From positions 248,001 through 312,000 of the forward strand of contig CAVSZA010000054.1 of the NCBI GenBank assembly GCA_963732095.1: DNA of 64,000 nucleotides, written 5' to 3'. Shown here in pieces: positions 34,336-41,970 of the stretch. Source of the stretch: AP-15 sp963732095 (GTDB lineage Bacteria; Pseudomonadota; Alphaproteobacteria; ATCC43930; CGMCC-115725). The notes under the pieces were generated by a model that saw only the letters and a program-made list of their open reading frames with translations, made no database searches and was not told where the DNA came from. A program made the position numbers and the translations under genes. Within the stretch, counting starts at the first letter, position 1. Each line of letters begins with the position of its first letter.

Positions 34336-35204
34336 ATCTCGTCGATGGATCTTGCCAAGGCCGCCTCAAACTCGGCATCGCTCATCGAGTGCCGGAGCTC
34401 TTCGACGAGGGCTCGCGAAAAGCTCGCGATTATGCCGTGATTGGCGGAAAGGCGTTTGCAGGCCTCGGCTCGCGTATAGCCGCCGGAGAGCGCGACAACC
34501 CTGGTCACGCGCCGGTGTTTCGTCAGCGGTAAATAGAGATCCGGAGTGTCCGGGAGCGTCAGCTTGAACATCACTCGCGGACCATCCGGCTGGGCTTCGA
34601 GGTTCCTGGTCAATTCCGCCAGAAGGATGGCTTCCGCACTGGCTTTCTCGGGGCTCTTGATCGAGACTTCGGGCTCGATGATCGGCATGAGCCCATGCCC
34701 GGCGATCTGCGCGGCCACCGCGAATTGCTGCGCCACCACGGCGGCGATGCCGTCTTTCGAGGCCAGGTTGATGACCGAGCGCATCTTGGTGCCGAAGACG
34801 CCGAGCTTCACCGCCCGCGTCAGAAGTACATCGAGTTCCGGCATCGGCCTCATCAGCTGGACGCCGTCGTTCTCTTTTTCGAGCCCCTTATCGACCTTGA
34901 CAAAGGGGACGACGCCGCGTTCCTCCCACAGGAACGCCGGAGTGGGCTTTCCCCGCACCTCACCGTCCATCGTGCCTTCAAAAAGGATCGTCCCGATGAC
35001 CTTGGCGCCGGTGAAGGCCGGCGCGCTCATGATGCGCACGCGCATCTCGTGCATCAGCCTGAACATTTCGGCATCGCCGCTATAGGCGTTGTCCGGAATG
35101 CCGTAGAGGCGCAAGGCGCCCGGCGTCGATCCACCACTCTGGTCGAGCGCGGCGATGAAGCCGCCCTTTCCGGACATCTGCACCATCATCTTGTCATTGG
35201 CCAT
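34308..35204 (-). CDS. fda: class I fructose-bisphosphate aldolase
   Basis: A 298-residue class I aldolase of the bacterial short type. GFIAALDQSGGSTPGAL is the N-terminal signature, EERGVVPFVKVDKGLE follows, IIEPEVSI contributes substrate-binding residues, and the Schiff-base Lys is most likely in VMFKLTLPD. ALSGGYTRAEACKRL forms the phosphate site. The enzyme cleaves fructose 1,6-bisphosphate to glyceraldehyde 3-phosphate and dihydroxyacetone phosphate in glycolysis, and works in reverse in gluconeogenesis. ATG 35204 has GAGG upstream; ATG 35213 is an alternative with its GAGG too close. It stands alone. Confidence 0.92.
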   Translation of the reverse strand: MANDKMMVQMSGKGGFIAALDQSGGSTPGALRLYGIPDNAYSGDAEMFRLMHEMRVRIMSAPAFTGAKVIGTILFEGTMDGEVRGKPTPAFLWEERGVVPFVKVDKGLEKENDGVQLMRPMPELDVLLTRAVKLGVFGTKMRSVINLASKDGIAAVVAQQFAVAAQIAGHGLMPIIEPEVSIKSPEKASAEAILLAELTRNLEAQPDGPRVMFKLTLPDTPDLYLPLTKHRRVTRVVALSGGYTRAEACKRLSANHGIIASFSRALVEELRHSMSDAEFEAALARSIDEIYRASTVKV

Positions 35205-35386
35205 GATCGTCATCCTCGCGTGAGACCAGTACCCTCAGGAAAATGCGCCCGGCCGCCAACAATTGCCATCCCCTCGACATCGATTAAGCCCGTGCGGCCC
35301 CTTGTCTCCTTGCAAACTGTCGATCGCCGGTCAGATAGAACTGAGCCCCTAACAAAGGGTTCGCCGCGCAGCAGCTGATCCACGTT

Positions 35387-36622
35387 ATGCCCCTCCCTCA
35401 AGGCGCCTACCGTCCCGGGGACGCGTATCTTCGATCACCCGCCGAACTGGCGGAGAAGCTTGTCCGGCTCTTTATCGCTGGCAAGCGCGGCGAGGTATCG
35501 ACCAGGGCCGCCACGACGGCGCGCGACGTTCGGCTCGATTTTTTCCGTGGCGTAGCCCTCTTTCTGATCTTCGTCGATCATATCCCGGGCAACGTGCTGA
35601 GCCATTTCACGGTGCAATCGCTCGGTTTCAGCGATGCCGCGGAGATCTTCATCTTCGTCTCCGGGTATACCGCGGCGCTGGTCTATGGTCGCGCGATGCT
35701 CAAGCAGGGGGTGTTTATCGCCGCGGCCAAGGTATTTCACCGGGTCTGGCAGCTTTACGTCGCGCACATCTTTATATTCTTAATTTTCACAGCATTGGTG
35801 TCGTACAACGCTTTGGCCTTCCAAAATCCCGTCTCCGGCAAAGAGTTGCACGTCGCCAAATTCTTTACCGAGCCGCACATTGCTGTGATCAGGGCGCTGG
35901 AGCTGAGGTTCCAGCCGAGCTTTCTCGACATCCTGCCGCTCTACATCGTACTGCTGGCCGGCTTCCCGCTCGTCCTATTACTCCTGCGCCGACATATCCT
36001 GACCGCTCTCGTCATCTCATTCGCAATTTATCTCGCGGCGCAAACCTTTGGCATTTCGCCGCATGGCTATCCTGGCAATCAGGCGTGGTTCTTCAATCCG
36101 CTCGCCTGGCAATTCCTCTTCGTCATCGGAGCGGCGTGCGGCTACCCGCGGTCTGCCGAGCACCCGATCGGGCCGCCACTCGGCTGGCTGATCGGCGCAG
36201 CGGCGATGATGGTGGCCGCGTCCGCGGCAATCAAGCTGAGCTGGACCGTCCACGACGCATGGGGGACGGTTCCCGCCATCCTGATCGACCAACTCTGGCC
36301 TATCGACAAGAGCAATCTTTCGCCGCTCCGTCTGCTGCATTTCCTAGCGCTAGCGGTCGTCGTGATCCGCTTCGTGCCGGCCGACGCCCGATTTCTGTCC
36401 TGGCGAGTAGCGCAGCCGATCAACCGGTGCGGCCAACATTCGCTTCAGATCTTCTGCCTCGGCATTGTGCTCTCGGTGCTGGGCCACTTCATCCTCGCCG
36501 AATGGAGCGACAATCTTCCGGCGCAGCTCTCGGTGAACGCAGCGGGGTTTGCGCTTATGATCGGCACCGCGATGCTGATCGGCTGGTACCGGGCGATCGA
36601 TCGCGCGACGTCGCCGGTCTGA
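35387..36622 (+). CDS. OpgC-type membrane acyltransferase
   Basis: A 411-residue polytopic protein. After a 45-residue cytosolic lead, RDVRLDFFRGVALFLIFVDH is the OpgC signature with the conserved acidic/His pair, followed by SDAAEIFIFVSGYTAALVYG and about ten transmembrane helices. OpgC proteins transfer succinyl or related groups to osmoregulated periplasmic glucans or similar envelope glycans. The start at 35387 is the first ATG; a later start nearer RDVRLDFF is possible because the lead is not conserved. No opgG/opgH gene is nearby, so the glucan backbone genes must lie elsewhere. Confidence 0.85.
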   Translation: MPLPQGAYRPGDAYLRSPAELAEKLVRLFIAGKRGEVSTRAATTARDVRLDFFRGVALFLIFVDHIPGNVLSHFTVQSLGFSDAAEIFIFVSGYTAALVYGRAMLKQGVFIAAAKVFHRVWQLYVAHIFIFLIFTALVSYNALAFQNPVSGKELHVAKFFTEPHIAVIRALELRFQPSFLDILPLYIVLLAGFPLVLLLLRRHILTALVISFAIYLAAQTFGISPHGYPGNQAWFFNPLAWQFLFVIGAACGYPRSAEHPIGPPLGWLIGAAAMMVAASAAIKLSWTVHDAWGTVPAILIDQLWPIDKSNLSPLRLLHFLALAVVVIRFVPADARFLSWRVAQPINRCGQHSLQIFCLGIVLSVLGHFILAEWSDNLPAQLSVNAAGFALMIGTAMLIGWYRAIDRATSPV

Positions 36623-36673
36623 CCGGGCACGCCGCGTTCCAGCCCCTCCGCCCGGGCCAAGCGCCGCACCCGT

Positions 36674-37660
36674 TCAGTAGTGGTCGGCGGTAGGCCGAAC
36701 CTTGCCTCTAAAGACGGTGTAGCTAATCACGGTGTAAAGCAGCATCAGCGGGAAGACGAAGAGACCCTCGCCCCAGAACATGAAGGCAAGACTGGAATGC
36801 GGTGCGGCGGCTTCCTCGATGGTGATCGAGAACGGGATCATGTAGGGCCAGAACGAAATCGCCAGAGTACCGAAGGCCGCCGCGAAAATGAGTGCGACCA
36901 TGTGGAATGGCACTCCATCTCGGCGACTCCGAATGCTCTCGGCTGCCACCAACGCCGCGATGACACCGATCGCCGGGAAGATGAACAGATACGGCCGCTC
37001 GAGCCATCGGTGCACGACCCGAAGGTTTTCGGCCAGGGCATAGGCGAAGACGACGACGAGAAAGACGAGCAGGGCCACTGCGAGGTACGGAATCAATCGA
37101 TAGGCCGCCACGCGGACATCGCCTTCGCATTTCCTGACCAGCCAGCAAGCGCCGAGCAGGGCATAACCGAGACAAAGGCCGATGCCGCACAGGACCGCAA
37201 AGGGACTGAACCAGCCGAATTCCCCGCCGGTATAATGGCCGTCGCTAATCGGAAGCTGCTCCACGAGGGCGCCCACGATCAGACCTTGGATGAACGCGGC
37301 GAGGAGTGACCCTCCGGCAAAACTGGCGTCCCAGATCCAGCGCAGCCGATCGGTCTTGTTACGGTATTCGAACGCCACCCCGCGCAGTATAAGCCCTGCC
37401 AGCATCACCAGAGCCGGCAAATAAAACGCCGACAGCAACGTCGCATACACGACCGGAAAAGCCCCCCAGAGGACGACTGCGGCCACGACAAGCCAAGTCT
37501 CGTTGCCATCCCACATCGGCGCAATCGCGCTCATCATCGCGAGCCGCCTCGTCTCGTCATGCGTCAAACCGAAGAGCATGCCGACCCCGAGATCGAACCC
37601 GTCGAGCAGCACATAGAGGAGAATGCTGATGGCCAGGATGGCCACCCAGAACATGACCAC
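36674..37660 (-). CDS. cydB: cytochrome bd-type quinol oxidase subunit II
   Basis: A 328-residue membrane subunit with eight to nine helices. The N-terminus ILLYVLLDGFDLGVGMLFGL is the standard CydB signature, and APMWDGNETWLVVAAVVLWG is the second conserved block. CydB forms the heterodimer with CydA that oxidises quinol and reduces oxygen without pumping protons. The start is a GTG at 37660 with GGAG seven bases before it; an internal ATG two codons later (37654) is the alternative. It follows cydA by two bases, so translation is coupled. No small CydX-like subunit gene was recognised in the 50 bases after it. Confidence 0.93.
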   Translation of the reverse strand: MVMFWVAILAISILLYVLLDGFDLGVGMLFGLTHDETRRLAMMSAIAPMWDGNETWLVVAAVVLWGAFPVVYATLLSAFYLPALVMLAGLILRGVAFEYRNKTDRLRWIWDASFAGGSLLAAFIQGLIVGALVEQLPISDGHYTGGEFGWFSPFAVLCGIGLCLGYALLGACWLVRKCEGDVRVAAYRLIPYLAVALLVFLVVVFAYALAENLRVVHRWLERPYLFIFPAIGVIAALVAAESIRSRRDGVPFHMVALIFAAAFGTLAISFWPYMIPFSITIEEAAAPHSSLAFMFWGEGLFVFPLMLLYTVISYTVFRGKVRPTADHY

Positions 37661-37662
37661 GG

Positions 37663-39081
37663 CTATTCTCCTGCAGGGAGGTGGTGAGCGTCCGGCGCGA
37701 GCCGATGCTCGTGGACGACCGACATCGGGCGGTTGGGAACTGCGGCGGCGGGGGGCAAAACCAGGAGTCCTTCCGGTCCGGCGCGCAGCAGCCGATAGAT
37801 GTAATAGGTTCCGAACGCGAAAATGAAGCTGTAGACGACGCAATAAACAGCCAGTGAAATTTCCACCGTACGAGCAGTCAGGAACGGGGTCAGCGCGTCG
37901 GCGGTCCGCAAAACGCCGTATACGACCCACGGCTGACGCCCGACCTCGGCCGTGACCCAGCCGCTCAATATGGCGATCCAAGGAAGTGGAAAGCTGAGGA
38001 ATGTCGCCCAGAGCAGCATCCGGTTCTGCTCGAGGCGGCCCCTATGGATCAGATAAGAGCCGACCCAGGCGATCAGCAGCATGACAGCCCAGCAGCCGAC
38101 CATGATGCGGAAGCTGAAGAATGGGATTGCGACCGGCGGCCAATTCTCCGGCGGGATGCTCTCGAGCCCGACCTCTCCCGCCGAGAGGTCGTCCGAGTCG
38201 ATCAAGCTCCCGAAAGGCGGAGGCAGCGTAATTGCGAACAGGTTGCGGTGATTCTCCTCATCCGGCCAGGCGAGCAGCACCTCGGAAGCCGGTTTCTCAT
38301 CGTGCCACCGGGCCTCGATCGCCGCCATTTTCGCCGGCTGGTGGTGAACGATGTATTCGCCGTTGAGGTGTCCGAAGAGCAGCTGGAGCGGCAAGAGAAC
38401 GGCTGCGAAGTACAATCCCATCCGGAGCATGATCCGCGCCTCGGCGGAAAATTCCCGACGCAGCACGTACCACGCACCGGTGGCCGCGACGCAAACGGCG
38501 CCCGTGAGATAGGATGCGAGCAGCATGTGCGGAAAGCGCACCCACACGACCGGACTGAACAGGATCTTGGCCCAGTCGTCCGGGGCAAAGGCGCCGTTCT
38601 CCATCACATACCCGGTCGGCACCTGCATCCAGCTGTTGTTGACCATGATCCAGAAGGCGGAGAGCGTGGTTCCCAACCCCACCATCGCCGTCGAAAACAA
38701 ATAGAACCACGGCGGTACGCGGGGCCGCCCAAACAGCATGATGCCAAAGAAGCTGGCCTCGAGGAAAAAGGCGGTGAAGGTCTCGTAGGAGAGAAGCGGG
38801 CCCTGGATCGGCCCGGACATCCGCGACAGCACGCTCCAGTTCGTGCCGAACTGGAACGCCATGACGACCCCGGAGACGACACCCAGCCCAAACGCGACGC
38901 CGAAGATCTTGAGCCAGAACTCGAAGACAAGACGGTAGACGGGACGCCCGGTCCACAAATGCAGAGCTTCGAGCACAGTGAGCCAAGCCGCAAGGCCGAT
39001 CGTGAAGGACGGGAAGATGATGTGGAACGCAACCGTCGATCCGAACTGGATGCGGGACAGCAAAAGCGCCGTGAGGTCCAT
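37663..39081 (-). CDS. cydA: cytochrome bd-type quinol oxidase subunit I, short Q-loop type
   Basis: A 472-residue subunit. The haem b595/d ligand region is FGSTVAFHIIFPSFTIG with His19-type ligation, MAFQFGTNWSVLS and ETFTAFFLEASFFGIMLFG follow, and GWVTAEVGRQPWVVYG closes the quinol site. The length (about 470 against about 520 in E. coli) indicates the short Q-loop, cyanide-insensitive CioA-like class common in alphaproteobacteria. It carries haems b558, b595 and d in the inner membrane. The gene begins 166 bases after the poxB stop on the same strand, consistent with one respiratory operon or two adjacent units. Confidence 0.94.
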   Translation of the reverse strand: MDLTALLLSRIQFGSTVAFHIIFPSFTIGLAAWLTVLEALHLWTGRPVYRLVFEFWLKIFGVAFGLGVVSGVVMAFQFGTNWSVLSRMSGPIQGPLLSYETFTAFFLEASFFGIMLFGRPRVPPWFYLFSTAMVGLGTTLSAFWIMVNNSWMQVPTGYVMENGAFAPDDWAKILFSPVVWVRFPHMLLASYLTGAVCVAATGAWYVLRREFSAEARIMLRMGLYFAAVLLPLQLLFGHLNGEYIVHHQPAKMAAIEARWHDEKPASEVLLAWPDEENHRNLFAITLPPPFGSLIDSDDLSAGEVGLESIPPENWPPVAIPFFSFRIMVGCWAVMLLIAWVGSYLIHRGRLEQNRMLLWATFLSFPLPWIAILSGWVTAEVGRQPWVVYGVLRTADALTPFLTARTVEISLAVYCVVYSFIFAFGTYYIYRLLRAGPEGLLVLPPAAAVPNRPMSVVHEHRLAPDAHHLPAGE

Positions 39082-39247
39082 TGTCGTTGCCCTCTACTCG
39101 GCCGTAACCGGTCAAACGCGGGACCTGACCAGGTGATCCATCATCTGAACGCATCTCGGAAATCAACCGAGAGTCGCCAAAGTCTCATCGTCGCCCCCGC
39201 AGTTCTTTCGGGGACAATTGCAGGTCAGTGGCTCCCAGCACGAATTA

Positions 39248-40942
39248 TCAACCGCCCGTAATGGCCAGCACCGCCTCTTTGATCTTGGCGCGCGCGACCT
39301 GCCCGAGCAGCTCAAGGTCGAGGTGCGGCACGTTGGGCAGTTCGTTGGCAACGACCACGGCGTCGACGATTGCCGGTCCTTCAACCGCCAGGGAATCACC
39401 GATCGCTTGCTTCAGCTCGTCGGGCTTTCGCGCCACGAAGCCGTGGCCGCCGCAGGCGCGCGCGAATGCGGCGAAATCCGGATTGGGAAAGTCAATGCCC
39501 TGCCGGTAGGGCGCCACCCCGATCGACTCGGCCTCCAGCCGGATCAAGCCAAACGCGGCGTTATTGTAGATGACAACCTTGACCGGCAGCTTGTGGTGAA
39601 CCGCGGTGAGGAACTCGCACATCAACATGTTGAAGCCGCCGTCGCCGGCCAGCGCGATCACCTGCCGCCCGCGGTCGAGCGCCTGGATGCCGTTGGCCTG
39701 CCCGAGCGCTGTTCCGACGGCAGCATTGTTGAACGATCCGATGATGCGCTGCGATCCGCTTTGCCGGATCCAGTTGGCGGACCACAGCGTATTAAGACCG
39801 GTGTCGAGCACGAAGACCGCATCCCGGTTGGCGAGATCGCTGACCGTGCGGGCGACTGCCTGTGGATGGATGTGATCGGGGCTGCGCGCGAGATCAGCCT
39901 GCTGGTCGAGCTTGCGGTCCCAGGCGCCGCGCTCCTGCGTGAGCCGGTCCCAGTAGTTCGTGTCGGTTTTGGGCGCGACCTGATCAATGAGCAGTTTGAG
40001 CGTCGGCCGCGCCGAGCCGAGTACGCCGAGCGCGGTTGGCGCGCGGCGGCCGAGCACCTCGGGCCGCTCGTCGATCTGCACGACCACCGGCCGGTTCGGC
40101 AGGAAATTCGAATACGGATAATCGGTGCCCACCATCAGCAGCAAATCAGCACGCATGACCGCATTGTAGACCGGCTTCGAACCGATAAAGCCGATGCCAC
40201 CCATCCAGTGTGGATCATCATAAGGCAAGATGTCCTGGCCCTTGACGGAATGGATCAGCGGCGCCTTGAGACGGTCCGACAGGGCCTGCAGCTCCGCTGC
40301 GGCGCCATGGCAGCCGTTACCGCACATGATGAGAACGCGGCCGGCCGCGTCAATCCGGCTCGCGATACGGGCTACGTCCTCCGCACTCGCCGCGGTCTCT
40401 GGGCGCGGTTGCAGAGTATCCACGCTGGCAACGCCGCCGTCGGTTCGTGCCGAGATGACGTCTTGCGGCAATGTGAGATGAGCAACGCCGCGGCCCGCAT
40501 AGGCCGCAGCGATTGCCTGATGGATGACGGCGGGAGCCTGTTCCGGCGAGTTGATGGTTTCCGTGTACAGCGACACATCGCGAAACAGCAGATCCGGCTT
40601 GGTGGTCTGGATGTAATCGATGCCCTGCATTTTGCGCGGCATGTCGCCCGAGAGGGCCAGCACGGGCGCGTGGTCGCGCGCCGCTTCGTATAGGCCCGCG
40701 ACCAGATGGGTACTGCCCGGCCCCGTGGTGCCGGCGCAGACCGCAAGACGGCCGGTGAGCTTGGCCTGACCAGACGCCGCCAGAGCCGCGCCCTCTTCAT
40801 GGCGAACGCCAATCCATTCGATCGAGGAGTGTCGCACGGCATCGGCCAGCGGATTGAGCGAGTCGCCGATCAGAGCAAAAATCTGCTTGACGCCAATGTG
40901 CTCAAGCACACCGACCAAGGTCTCCGCGACTGTTTGAGCCAT
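39248..40942 (-). CDS. poxB: pyruvate:ubiquinone oxidoreductase-like TPP enzyme
   Basis: A 564-residue enzyme of the PoxB type. FALIGDSLNPLADAV and GVRHEEGAALAASGQA with the catalytic Glu form the PYR domain, LAVCAGTTGPGSTHLVAGLY follows, and the TPP site is ALAGDGGFNMLMCEF ending KVVIYNN. PoxB decarboxylates pyruvate to acetate and CO2 and passes electrons through FAD to ubiquinone at the membrane surface. The gene lies directly upstream of cydAB, which would reoxidise the quinol, so the three make a short pyruvate-to-oxygen chain. The C-terminal membrane-binding helix of E. coli PoxB is not clearly conserved. Confidence 0.88.
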   Translation of the reverse strand: MAQTVAETLVGVLEHIGVKQIFALIGDSLNPLADAVRHSSIEWIGVRHEEGAALAASGQAKLTGRLAVCAGTTGPGSTHLVAGLYEAARDHAPVLALSGDMPRKMQGIDYIQTTKPDLLFRDVSLYTETINSPEQAPAVIHQAIAAAYAGRGVAHLTLPQDVISARTDGGVASVDTLQPRPETAASAEDVARIASRIDAAGRVLIMCGNGCHGAAAELQALSDRLKAPLIHSVKGQDILPYDDPHWMGGIGFIGSKPVYNAVMRADLLLMVGTDYPYSNFLPNRPVVVQIDERPEVLGRRAPTALGVLGSARPTLKLLIDQVAPKTDTNYWDRLTQERGAWDRKLDQQADLARSPDHIHPQAVARTVSDLANRDAVFVLDTGLNTLWSANWIRQSGSQRIIGSFNNAAVGTALGQANGIQALDRGRQVIALAGDGGFNMLMCEFLTAVHHKLPVKVVIYNNAAFGLIRLEAESIGVAPYRQGIDFPNPDFAAFARACGGHGFVARKPDELKQAIGDSLAVEGPAIVDAVVVANELPNVPHLDLELLGQVARAKIKEAVLAITGG

Positions 40943-40968
40943 GTCTTCCTCCGACGTATTGCTCGCGG

Positions 40969-41130
40969 CTATCGCGCTGGTCCACGCGATCGCCGCCGCG
41001 GTTCATATGTGGCCTCCATCTTGCCCTGCCGACGGATCGCGTCGGCGAGGCTGTTGAGGGTGTCGCCGACGACGCCGTAGGTGCGCTTGATGCCGGCTGC
41101 GACAAGGGGCAAAAGCGCTGTGAGGTCCAT
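40969..41130 (-). pseudogene. 53-codon chimeric remnant: cydA-like start joined to a poxB-like N-terminus
   Basis: The frame starts MDLTALL, identical to the first seven residues of the CydA encoded at 39081. The DNA around it (caaaagcgc-gtgaggtccattg) matches the cydA start at all but one base. It continues LVAAGIKRTYGVVGDTLNSL then ADAIRRQGKME, the N-terminal PYR-domain start of a PoxB-type enzyme, then loses resemblance (ATYEPRRRSRGPAR) before the stop. GGTGAGGATATACC precedes the ATG, so it could be translated. It lies between fdhD (10 bases) and poxB (26 bases). It is probably a recombination scar; a small functional peptide cannot be excluded. Confidence 0.6.
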
Positions 41131-41140
41131 TGGTATATCC

Positions 41141-41968
41141 TCACCAGTACCGGGTGATCCGCTCGGGATGGGTAAACACCTCGAACCCGTCGTCGCGTGC
41201 GATGCCCACGAGGGTTAGGCCCGTTGCCTCTGCGGTGCGGACGGCTAAAGCCGTCGGCGCAGACACCCCGACGATGATAGCTGCTCCCATCATGCCGGCT
41301 TTCTGCACGAGCTCGATGGAGATCCGGCTCGACAGTACAATGACGCCATCGGCAGCCGGCAAGCCTTCGCGCAGCAATGCGCCCGCCAACTTGTCGAGCG
41401 CATTGTGCCGACCCACGTCTTCGCGCAGAACCAGGCTCTGATCTGGCCGCCAAAACGCCGCTGCGTGGACGGCCCGGGTCTGGATGTTCAACTGCTGGCT
41501 CGCCGGCAGCGCGGCCACTGCTTCTTCGATGTCCCGCCGGGTCACCTGTAAATCACAACTCGCCAGCGGTATTGTGCGATTGGCCTCGGCTAGGCTCTCC
41601 AATCCGCACATGCCGCATCCGGCCGGTCCGACAAACCGACGCCGCCTTGCCGCGAACGCATCGGATCGGTCGCCCGTCAGCCACATTCGCAGTACGATCC
41701 CGTCGGCAACACTGACTATGGCGAGTTCCGCTATTTCGGCCGCCGCGGTAATGATTCCCTCGGTGTAAGTGAAACCGAGCGCAAAATCCTCGAGATCGTC
41801 GGGTGTCGCCATCAAGATGGCATGCGTCGCACCGTCATAGCTGAACGCGACCGGGACCTCCTCGGCTAAGGTGCGTTCCCCGATCAGCGTAGAGCCACTG
41901 CGCCAGGCTTGCCTTGGGACGCATCGCGCCGGCGGCGGCACGACACGAAAGGCCTCCAACGCCAACAT
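41141..41968 (-). CDS. fdhD: formate dehydrogenase accessory sulfurtransferase
   Basis: A 275-residue FdhD protein. The sulfur-carrying loop is GPAGCGMCGLESL with the paired Cys residues, LVLREDVGRHNALDK is the conserved C-terminal block, and VPVAFSYDG lies near the N-terminus. FdhD takes sulfur from a cysteine desulfurase and delivers it to the molybdenum cofactor of formate dehydrogenase, which is needed for activity. The gene starts two bases after the stop of the molybdopterin oxidoreductase gene, its probable client. Confidence 0.92.
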   Translation of the reverse strand: MLALEAFRVVPPPARCVPRQAWRSGSTLIGERTLAEEVPVAFSYDGATHAILMATPDDLEDFALGFTYTEGIITAAAEIAELAIVSVADGIVLRMWLTGDRSDAFAARRRRFVGPAGCGMCGLESLAEANRTIPLASCDLQVTRRDIEEAVAALPASQQLNIQTRAVHAAAFWRPDQSLVLREDVGRHNALDKLAGALLREGLPAADGVIVLSSRISIELVQKAGMMGAAIIVGVSAPTALAVRTAEATGLTLVGIARDDGFEVFTHPERITRYW

Positions 41969-41970
41969 TC

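Noticed and set aside
37661..37981. Longer CydB start at 37981
   Set aside because: That stretch is out-of-frame cydA; the GTG at 37660 with GGAG is the natural start.
38044..39261. Plus-strand frame of 405 codons
   Set aside because: Antisense to cydA, charged low-complexity translation without family resemblance.
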